DNA of 64,000 nt, from NCBI RefSeq assembly GCF_028293835.1, contig NZ_JAQGNX010000144.1, positions 1-64,000 of the forward strand, given 5' to 3'. Position numbers and translations under genes: made by a program. This DNA comes from Pseudomonas sp. Lineage in GTDB: Bacteria > Pseudomonadota > Gammaproteobacteria > Pseudomonadales > Pseudomonadaceae. The notes under the pieces were generated by a model. The model saw nothing but the letters and a program-made list of their open reading frames with translations. It ran no database searches and had not been told where the DNA came from. Of the stretch, positions 18,152 to 25,262 are shown in pieces (position 1 is the first letter of the stretch; every line of letters starts with the position of its first letter).

Positions 18152-20389
18152 TCAGTTGAAGCGGTAACTCACGCCGCCGTAGATACCAAAGCCATCGCTC
18201 GGGTAGGAGCGCGCCTGGTCCACGCCTTTGTCGTCGTAGGCTGGACTGACCACGGTGGTGTAGTGCTGATCGGTGAGGTTACGAAAGTCCAAATAGGTCG
18301 CCCAGGTCTTCTTCGGCGAATTCCAGCCCAACGTGGCACCGAACACGTGGTAGGGCTTGGTGTAAAACGAGTCGGCATAGTCCACCGACATCTTTGACGC
18401 GATCTGGGTATTCACCGATGCGTAGACACCGTTGGAGAAGTCGTACTGCAACTCACCCTGATAGTAATGTTTTGGAATGCCCGGCAGTTCGTTGGTGCTG
18501 AACGCGTCGTCATTGACGAAGTGGAAATCGCTGTAGGTGTAGGCCTGACGCAAGGTCAACTTGTTGGTATCACTGCCCCGCCAAAGGATCGACTCAAGCC
18601 CGGCCTCAACCCCCTGGTGAATGGTTGAAGAGCCGTTGGATTCAGCAGTCAACGCAGCGGTGGTGCTGGTTGCTGGCACGACTTCTACCGACAGGAGTTC
18701 ATGGTTAACTTTGGAGTAGTAATAACTCAGGCTCCATTGGTTGTTATCGAAGTTGCCGCGGGTGCCCAATTCGAAGGTGGTTGCCGTCTGGTTTTGCAGC
18801 CCCACGCCTATGCTGGCGAGTCCAGTGGCTGGACCGGTTGTAAAGCTCGGCGGTGTGCTGAGGATCTGCCAATCGCTTGGCGGCTCAACCGAACGACTGA
18901 TATTTCCGTAGACTTGAAAGTTTGGCGTGAAGTCGTAACGCAGACCAATGCGGGGCGCATAGTCCCAATCGTTGTTTTTATAACGGTTGTTGGTGACGGG
19001 GTATTCGACCTCGGTCTCGCGTTTGGTGTAAATCGCCGACAGGCCAGAGGTCAGCCAAAGGTTATTTACCAACTCGGTGTCGTTGCTGAAGTGCAGCACG
19101 TTATCCATGCCTTCGTAACGTGCATCTCGAATCAGCGTTCCCACCGGCAACCCGGCAGTTGGCCCTACCGGAATCCGTACATAGGTGCGCTGGAAGCCGT
19201 CACCCGGTAAATGCTTGGTTGACAACAAGCCAACGCGGGTGGTGCTGGCGTGCCCGAACAGTTCGTCATCGCGGATGTATTGCACAGAGGTAGAAACGTC
19301 TTTGTAGCCCCACTTCGCCTGGTTCACCCCACCTTCAATGTCGATGGGATAGTCGTGATAAACCGCGCCCAGCTCCAGCCGCGAATTGTCGTCGAGGTGA
19401 ATCGTGGTCTTGTTGGCGACCCACGTCGAACCGGGTTGCTCACGGGAAGCGTCCTGAGCGAAGTTGGTGGCGTTAGGCTGGCGAGAGTGATTGGCGATTT
19501 GGTCGCGAGTCAGCAGGCCACCGGTATCGTTATCGGTTTCGCGATAGCGCAGATAAAAGCGCGTTTCAATGTTGGCGTTGAACTTATAGCCAAAATTACC
19601 CGCGAAGCCTTTGCTCGTACCGTGGGTATGGTCTTGATAACCGTCCGACTGGGAGTCGGTCAGGCTGAAGTAATAATCGAAATCGCCGAGCACCTGGCCC
19701 GACGCTATTTGCCGTTTCTGATAACCGTAACTGCCCGCTTCGTAACGCACTTCCAATGGTGCAGCATCGTAACCTGTCTTGGTCACGTAGTTTATTGCAC
19801 CACCCAAAGTCAGCGAGCCATAGTCGAAACCGTTAGCGCCGCGCAGGATGTCGGTGCGCGCCAGCCCTAGCGGTTCAAACAGTTCGTAAGGAGTGCCGCC
19901 GGGGCCGCTGACCGGCAGGCCATCGAACATCATGAACACGCCGGAGCGAAAGTAGTTAACGCCTTTGTTGATGCCCGAGCCACGAATGGAAATCTTGATG
20001 CCGTCTGCACCGCCAACTGACTGGGCGTAAACACCTGGCTGGTAAGCGAGTACATCCTGGTTAGTGGCGACTCGACGTTTTTCCACGGTAGCGGAGTCCA
20101 CCTGAGCGGTACCACCGGGCACTTCATTGAGTGCCTGTCTGGCCTGCTCCTTTTCCGTCAGCTGTTTGGCTTGAACCACTACCGCTGCCAGACGCCGGGT
20201 ATCAGCGGGGACCTCGGTCCCGCTGGCATAGCTGGCTGAATCAGCCCAGGCGTCGTGGGCCGTGCCCAGCAATAACAAACTCAAACTCAATACGCTCAGC
20301 GTACCGTTATAGATTTGCGGCTTGACGTGAATATAATTCCGCCCTGTTACACGCACAGACACCTTCACAGCGCTACTCCTACACATCAA
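18152..20389 (-). CDS. TonB-dependent outer-membrane receptor
   Basis: This 745-residue protein has a long signal region ending near AHDAWADS (about residues 45-52), an N-terminal plug domain (about 85-205, with GADGIKISIRGSGI and LRGANGFDYGSLTLGGAINY), and a C-terminal beta-barrel ending SYRFN, close to the usual terminal aromatic. A TonB-box-like stretch AAVVVQAK lies at about 69-76. Energized by TonB, it would bring a substrate across the outer membrane to the two binding lipoproteins encoded downstream. Most such receptors carry iron chelates, but its place before an ABC importer and organosulfur oxygenases fits uptake of a bulky sulfur source. A sigma-54-type promoter lies just upstream. 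Confidence 0.92.
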   Translation of the reverse strand: MMCRSSAVKVSVRVTGRNYIHVKPQIYNGTLSVLSLSLLLLGTAHDAWADSASYASGTEVPADTRRLAAVVVQAKQLTEKEQARQALNEVPGGTAQVDSATVEKRRVATNQDVLAYQPGVYAQSVGGADGIKISIRGSGINKGVNYFRSGVFMMFDGLPVSGPGGTPYELFEPLGLARTDILRGANGFDYGSLTLGGAINYVTKTGYDAAPLEVRYEAGSYGYQKRQIASGQVLGDFDYYFSLTDSQSDGYQDHTHGTSKGFAGNFGYKFNANIETRFYLRYRETDNDTGGLLTRDQIANHSRQPNATNFAQDASREQPGSTWVANKTTIHLDDNSRLELGAVYHDYPIDIEGGVNQAKWGYKDVSTSVQYIRDDELFGHASTTRVGLLSTKHLPGDGFQRTYVRIPVGPTAGLPVGTLIRDARYEGMDNVLHFSNDTELVNNLWLTSGLSAIYTKRETEVEYPVTNNRYKNNDWDYAPRIGLRYDFTPNFQVYGNISRSVEPPSDWQILSTPPSFTTGPATGLASIGVGLQNQTATTFELGTRGNFDNNQWSLSYYYSKVNHELLSVEVVPATSTTAALTAESNGSSTIHQGVEAGLESILWRGSDTNKLTLRQAYTYSDFHFVNDDAFSTNELPGIPKHYYQGELQYDFSNGVYASVNTQIASKMSVDYADSFYTKPYHVFGATLGWNSPKKTWATYLDFRNLTDQHYTTVVSPAYDDKGVDQARSYPSDGFGIYGGVSYRFN

Positions 20390-20433
20390 ACATCGGCTGA
20401 GGCTTATTCTTTAGAATCCCCGATGTGTGCAAT

Positions 20434-20449
20434 TGCATGCGCCGTGCCA
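20434..20449 (-). promoter_or_regulatory. Candidate sigma-54 (-24/-12) promoter of the TonB receptor
   Basis: Read on the minus strand, 20449 to 20434 is TGGCACGGCGCATGCA. It matches the consensus TGGCACGNNNNTTGCW at every position but one (A for T at the first -12 base) and has correct GG-GC spacing. Transcription would begin near 20424, about 35 bases before the receptor start codon. An SfnR-like activator is encoded about 17 kb away in the same window. Confidence 0.6.
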
Positions 20450-20548
20450 AACCTATAAAGCCAATAAAATCAATAGGTTGTGTTTATTGACCTACACCTT
20501 TCGATGTGACTGCCGGGACGAAGTGTCCAGTTGATGTCCCAAGAGCAA

Positions 20549-20562
20549 CAGTCTAAAGACTG
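20549..20562. promoter_or_regulatory. Palindrome upstream of the sigma-54 promoter, possible activator site
   Basis: CAGTCTAAAGACTG has 6-bp perfect arms around AA and lies about 100 bp upstream of the -24 element, the usual distance for an enhancer-binding activator. There is no second copy nearby and I do not know the SfnR recognition sequence, so this is only a candidate. Confidence 0.25.
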
Positions 20563-20587
20563 CTGTAGAGCTGGCTGGCTAGAATCT

Positions 20588-21517
20588 TCAAGGCGAAAAA
20601 AAACGAAGAATGAGCGATATGGACACCAGCGATCCCAATGTCGATAGCAGAATCGTCCGCGATATCACCCCTGCTTCACGACCATAATACTCCGCCAACA
20701 TAAAAGGCCCTGTGCCGGTCGGCAGTGCACTTAATAACAATGCTGCATGGGCCCATAAAGGCGGAAGGTGAAATACCCGAAACGCGAGATAGGCCGTGAT
20801 TAAGGGTTGTACGATCAGCTTTATCAACACCAGCGGCCAGGCACCGGTGACACGCCCGTCTTGTTTTTGCGCGAGAAACAGGCCCAACGAAATCAGGGCA
20901 CAGGGGGTTGTCGCGCTCGCGAGCATGTCCAGAAAGTGCAGGACTGGCACCGCAAGCCCCAAGCCAGTTGCGGCCCAAAGCCCTCCCGCGATGGGCGAAA
21001 CCACCAGCGGGTTTTTCGCCAATGCACGTAATACCGTCGCCATTGCCCTACCGATATGTTTTTCCTGCTGCAGTCCGATCTCAATGCATATCACCGACAC
21101 CGAAAACAACCCGCAAACGACGATCAGCGAGGAAATCAGCGCTGGCTGAAGGCCCGGTGGCCCGAGTACCAGCAGACACAGGGGAATACCGATGTAACCG
21201 GTATTGGCATAGGAAGCACTTAACCCATCGATGCTCGCTTCGGCCAAGGAATGTTTTTTGACGAGGCGCCATATAAGCGTCGCGAAAAAGACTGAAAAAG
21301 CCCCGCCACTAAAAGCAAGTACAAACCCCGGCTGCCATATTTCCCCCCAGGTAGCGGTGGCCGTAGTTTTAAACAACAAGGCTGGCAAGCACAGCCATAC
21401 TACCAGGCGATTAATTTCCGACGCCGCGGTCGGCCCGAGGCAGTTCGCTTTGCGGCAGAGGTATCCCACCAGAATTAATGCAAAGATCGGCAAGACGACA
21501 GCAATGATCGAATTCAT
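20588..21517 (-). CDS. AEC-family (auxin efflux carrier) membrane transporter
   Basis: This 309-residue protein has about ten transmembrane helices and the AEC family layout: N-terminal VVLPIFALILVGYLCRKA, LPALLFKTTA near residues 45-54, SYANTGYIGIPLC near 105-117, and ALPTGTGPFMLAEYYG near 264-279. Family members carry organic acids or amino-acid-derived anions across the inner membrane in either direction. It is divergent from the LysR gene starting at 21619, a classical regulator-target pair. It shares no operon with the TonB receptor although both are on the minus strand; a 198-bp gap with a promoter separates them. Substrate unknown. Confidence 0.87.
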   Translation of the reverse strand: MNSIIAVVLPIFALILVGYLCRKANCLGPTAASEINRLVVWLCLPALLFKTTATATWGEIWQPGFVLAFSGGAFSVFFATLIWRLVKKHSLAEASIDGLSASYANTGYIGIPLCLLVLGPPGLQPALISSLIVVCGLFSVSVICIEIGLQQEKHIGRAMATVLRALAKNPLVVSPIAGGLWAATGLGLAVPVLHFLDMLASATTPCALISLGLFLAQKQDGRVTGAWPLVLIKLIVQPLITAYLAFRVFHLPPLWAHAALLLSALPTGTGPFMLAEYYGREAGVISRTILLSTLGSLVSISLILRFFSP

Positions 21518-21618
21518 ACAGGGAGACGCCAGGATCGGGCAAAAGCGCCGAGCTTAAAGTTGACAACCCATGTTGTCTAATGCGTACTGAGTCATCAACC
21601 CATACGTCCGGCGTATCA

Positions 21619-22494
21619 ATGATTGAACTCCGTCAAATTCGCCATTTCCTGGCCCTGTGTGAACACCTCCATTTCGGCAAGGCAGCCGAGTATTTGCACC
21701 TGACGCAACCGTCCCTGAGTCGCTCAATTGCGGCGCTGGAAGCGGAACTCGGGTCATCATTGTTCGCCCGCCATTCTCGTTCAGTCGTATTAACGACGGC
21801 AGGCAGGGAATTTCAACACCGTTCAAAAGAAGTGATAACCGGGCTCGACGCTGCAATTCGCCATACCCAGGCAACCGCACAGGGCCTACGGGGCGTACTG
21901 CGCGTCAGTTTCACGTCATTGGCGGCCTGGACCCTCTTGCCATCGCTCATAAAACGTTACATGGCCGAGTATCCGTTGGTCGATATGGTCTTGAACGAAA
22001 TCTTGCCTAAAGATCTAACCGCAGCTGTGCAACATGGCGACGCTGATATAGCGTTGACCTTCCGTATAGACGCCACCGAAACCTTGAACTATCGCGCCCT
22101 GCTTCAGGAGCCACTGTGCGCAGTTATTCCAAGCGATCATCCACTGGCCGCGACAAATCCCATCGACTTAGGAGCGTTTCGACATGACTCCTTCATCACC
22201 TTCCCCAGAATCACGGCACCGATATTGTATGACGCAGTAATGGACTGTTGCCGGGCCGCAGGGTTACAGCCCGTGGTTAGGATTCAGACACAACTGCAAC
22301 AAACCATCGTCAATTTAGTGGCCGAAGGTTTAGGCGTTTCAGTGGTCCCGGCCTCCATGCGTAAACTTCAACTGCCCGGTGCGGTATTTAAAGACATCGT
22401 CAATTCCCCGCAGATTGAATATGGAATGGTCTGGAAAAGCGGTAACGATAATCCTTGTCTGGCTACGTTCTTGCGACACGTCGAAGGCAACTAG
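21619..22494 (+). CDS. LysR-family transcriptional regulator
   Basis: This 291-residue regulator has the winged-helix domain at the N-terminus (MIELRQIRHFLALCEHLHFG, then AAEYLHLTQPSLSRSIAALE, about residues 1-60) and a periplasmic-binding-like effector domain (about 90-290). I use the ATG at 21619; an upstream ATG at 21580 would add 13 residues unlike the family. It is divergent from the AEC transporter with about 100 bp between, so that gene is its likely target, probably in response to the transported compound. It resembles the CatR/BenM/CbbR-like branch in its HxHFGxAAExLHLTQPxLS pattern, but the effector cannot be deduced. Confidence 0.88.
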   Translation: MIELRQIRHFLALCEHLHFGKAAEYLHLTQPSLSRSIAALEAELGSSLFARHSRSVVLTTAGREFQHRSKEVITGLDAAIRHTQATAQGLRGVLRVSFTSLAAWTLLPSLIKRYMAEYPLVDMVLNEILPKDLTAAVQHGDADIALTFRIDATETLNYRALLQEPLCAVIPSDHPLAATNPIDLGAFRHDSFITFPRITAPILYDAVMDCCRAAGLQPVVRIQTQLQQTIVNLVAEGLGVSVVPASMRKLQLPGAVFKDIVNSPQIEYGMVWKSGNDNPCLATFLRHVEGN

Positions 22495-22656
22495 AATTGC
22501 CGACTGCCGCGTCTAACAGGTGCTTTCCGTTGACTCGACTAATCTGAAAAGCCAAGGCTGATTACATTCAGCACTCTTTTGTCCCGCGCTTCGGGCATAT
22601 AGGCGCTCATTGCCGGGACCTTTCATGAATTAACAGCATTTATGGACGGAGATGAC

Positions 22657-24141
22657 ATGCCGGATTCTCAACAGATTCTGTTTGGCTCGAGCCCGGATGC
22701 GCAGCCGGTGGGGCAAGCACTGCGGCTGGCGAATCGTCATGGCTTGATCGCCGGGGCGACGGGCACTGGCAAAACCGTGACCTTGCAGCGTCTGGCTGAA
22801 GCTTTCAGCGATGCGGGCGTGGCTGTATTCGCCGCCGATATCAAGGGTGACTTGTGCGGGCTTGGCGCGGCTGGCAACCCACAAGGAAAAATCGCTGAAC
22901 GAATCGCCGGCATGCCGTGGCTCAATCATCACCCCCAAGGGTATCCGGTCACGCTGTGGGATGTGCATGGCCAGTCCGGTCATCCGTTGCGAACCACGTT
23001 GTCGGAAATGGGTCCGCTGTTGCTGGGCAGTCTTCTGGAATTGACCGACAGCCAGCAATCAACGCTGTATGCCGCCTTTAAAGTGGCAGACCGTGAGGGC
23101 TTGTTGTTGCTAGACATCAAGGACCTCAAGGCCCTGCTCAATCACCTTCGCGAACAGCCGCAGCTACTGGGCGAAGACAGCGCGTTGATGACCACTGGAT
23201 CCAGCCAGGCGCTGCTTCGTCGGCTCGCGGTGCTGGAACAACAAGGCGCTGAAGCGTTGTTTGGTGAACCTGCCCTTCAGCTGGAAGACATTCTGCAACC
23301 TGCCAGTGATGGCCGAGGCCGTATCCACTTGCTGGACGCCAGCCGTCTGGTGCACGAGGCACCCAAGGTATACGCCACTTTCCTATTGTGGTTGCTGGCC
23401 GAACTGTTTGAGCAATTGCCTGAGCGAGGCGATGCCGACAAACCGCTGTTGGCATTATTTTTCGATGAAGCGCATTTGTTATTTGCCAATACGCCAAAGG
23501 CCTTGCAAGAACGTCTTGAACAGGTCGTTCGGTTGATTCGTTCCAAGGGCGTGGGCGTGTATTTCGTCACCCAATCGCCCAGCGATTTACCTGACACCAT
23601 CCTCGCGCAACTGGGATTGCGCATCCAGCACGGCCTGCGCGCGTTCACCAGCAAGGAACAGCGATCCCTGCGCGCCGTGGCGGACGGTTTTCGCCCTAAC
23701 CCCGAGTTCGACACCCTTGCGGTGCTGACTGAACTGGGCATTGGTGAAGCGCTGGTCGGCACGCTGCAAGAAAAAGGCACGCCGGAAAGGGTCCGGCGCG
23801 TATTGATCGCACCGCCGCAATCGCGAATCGGTCCGTTAAGTGAAGCCGAGCGCGCGGGTTTGATTGCTCAGTCGCCTTTGGCTGGACGTTATGACAAAGC
23901 AGTGGACCGCGAGTCCGCGTACGAAATGCTGTTGGCGCGCAAGGTGATCACCAAAGACGAAACCGTCGCGGCGGCAAAACAACCGAGCGGCGGACTTGCC
24001 GAGATGGCCAGCGGTTTCTTCGACGGTCTGGCCGGGCAAGCCATGAAAAGCGCTATGCGAACAGCGGCCAACCAAATCGGCCGAGAGTTGGTGCGCGGTT
24101 TGATGGGGTCATTGTTGGGTGGGGGTAAGAAGAGGAAGTAA
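22657..24141 (+). CDS. yjgR: HerA-like ATPase, DUF853 (YjgR family)
   Basis: This 494-residue ATPase has Walker A GATGTGKT (about residues 32-39), IKGDLCGLG near 65, and Walker B LLALFFDEAHLLF near 268-280. Its C-terminus is glycine- and lysine-rich (LGGGKKRK). It matches E. coli YjgR, a conserved HerA/FtsK-fold protein whose cell role is not firmly known; a link to DNA translocation is implied by the fold only. I prefer ATG 22657 to 22642 because GGAG at 22648-22651 is well placed for it and the family begins near there. It stands alone, with 160 bp of featureless sequence upstream. Confidence 0.88.
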   Translation: MPDSQQILFGSSPDAQPVGQALRLANRHGLIAGATGTGKTVTLQRLAEAFSDAGVAVFAADIKGDLCGLGAAGNPQGKIAERIAGMPWLNHHPQGYPVTLWDVHGQSGHPLRTTLSEMGPLLLGSLLELTDSQQSTLYAAFKVADREGLLLLDIKDLKALLNHLREQPQLLGEDSALMTTGSSQALLRRLAVLEQQGAEALFGEPALQLEDILQPASDGRGRIHLLDASRLVHEAPKVYATFLLWLLAELFEQLPERGDADKPLLALFFDEAHLLFANTPKALQERLEQVVRLIRSKGVGVYFVTQSPSDLPDTILAQLGLRIQHGLRAFTSKEQRSLRAVADGFRPNPEFDTLAVLTELGIGEALVGTLQEKGTPERVRRVLIAPPQSRIGPLSEAERAGLIAQSPLAGRYDKAVDRESAYEMLLARKVITKDETVAAAKQPSGGLAEMASGFFDGLAGQAMKSAMRTAANQIGRELVRGLMGSLLGGGKKRK

Positions 24142-24165
24142 CTGGGCTCTTATCAAACGATACAT

Positions 24166-24355
24166 AACTTATTGATTTTAAAAAATAATCTGTAGGAGCT
24201 GCCGAAGGCTGCGATTCGACCGGGAACCGGTCGCCCTCGTGAACCGCTGAAGGGGTGCCGGTCGCTGCGACCCCGGCCTATCGCAGCCTTCGGCAGGTCC
24301 TACAGCTTGAACTGCGCCCCAGCGCGGCGTCTGGACGACGGACGACCTCCTACAG
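24166..24355 (+). repeat. Long intergenic repeat, copy 1 (~190 bp)
   Basis: The unit begins AACTTATTGATTTTAAAAAA, then a hairpin arm TGTAGGAGCTGCCGAAGGCT, a middle with GAACCGGTCGCC, the opposing arm ATCGCAGCCTTCGGCAGG, and a tail with AGCGCGGCGTC ending CTCCTACAG. Copies occur at 47529-47714 and, inverted, at 53373-53500. The conserved flanks show the repeated unit is larger than a plain REP hairpin. The rest of the 400-bp gap (to 24540) holds only a small palindrome CGTCAGGTCTGACG near 24480 and no gene. Confidence 0.8.
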
Positions 24356-24540
24356 ATGAGTGACTCTCCTGTCCAGGCGTGGTCCCGGCTGAAGGAATGA
24401 GCCTGGTGCTGGCGGCGGCGCTATTTTCCATAACACTCAACCCCACGTTGTTCGTGGTCATTGGCCAATAAACATAGTGCGTCAGGTCTGACGCCTTCCC
24501 TAGATTCGGCGTGGGTCAGATAACGGGAACAATCCGTCCG

Positions 24541-25242
24541 TTAAAAATCATCCTGCACTTTGCCGTTTTTAACTTTGAATTCCCGTGTCTGCAAGTAAGC
24601 GTTACGGATAAACGTATATTTATCCCCGGTGATCAGTTTCTCGCTGGACAGCAAGCTGGCGCGTGTATCCACGACATCGAGGGCAAAAGCGCTGTTACGC
24701 ACCGGGACGTCGTTTATATACGGGTACGGTGAAACGTAGGCGTCGGGGTATTTGGCAATACCGTCGCGTATTGTGCTGGGGCCGAAGAACGGCAGCATCA
24801 AATACGGGCCGGTGGGAAAGCCCCAGTGACCGAGGGTCAAACCGAAATCCTCGTCATTGCGCTGCAAACCCATTTTGGTCCCTACGTCGAAGAATCCGGC
24901 CACACCCAGCGTGGTGTTCATCAACAAACGAGCGGTATCGACCCCTGCGGCATGTGCTTTGCCTTGCAGCACATCATTGGCCAGGTTGCCGACGTCGCCG
25001 ACATTTCTAAAGAAATTATGAATGCCGTCCTCTAAAAACTGTGGCGTGATGAACTCATAACCTTGCGCCAATGGTTTCAGGGCGTAGGTATCCAGGGTGT
25101 CGTTAAAGCGATAAATAACACGATTTACCCCCTCCCACGGGTCTTCATCAGCCGCTTGAGCCGCCAGCGGCATCAACGCGGCGCTGCTGATAAAACCCAA
25201 CTGAGCCAGACAACGGACGACATTTCTACGGGTGATGGACAT
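24541..25242 (-). CDS. MlaA/VacJ-family protein linked to hopanoid transport
   Basis: This 233-residue MlaA/VacJ-family protein contains the family stretch EDPWEGVNRVIYRFNDTLD and the block RNDEDFGLTLGHWG near residue 130, followed by GPYLMLPFFGPSTIRDG. MlaA sits in the outer membrane and moves phospholipids between it and a periplasmic carrier. The signal peptide ends LAAQAADED and lacks a lipobox cysteine, so it may not be lipid-anchored. I use ATG 25242 with AGGAG eight bases upstream on the minus strand; an ATG at 25266 overlapping the hpnN stop is possible. Position after hpnN suggests it works with HpnN to place hopanoids in the outer membrane. That role is inferred. Confidence 0.82.
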   Translation of the reverse strand: MSITRRNVVRCLAQLGFISSAALMPLAAQAADEDPWEGVNRVIYRFNDTLDTYALKPLAQGYEFITPQFLEDGIHNFFRNVGDVGNLANDVLQGKAHAAGVDTARLLMNTTLGVAGFFDVGTKMGLQRNDEDFGLTLGHWGFPTGPYLMLPFFGPSTIRDGIAKYPDAYVSPYPYINDVPVRNSAFALDVVDTRASLLSSEKLITGDKYTFIRNAYLQTREFKVKNGKVQDDF

Positions 25243-25262
25243 CGCTGAAACTCCTGGAGAGA

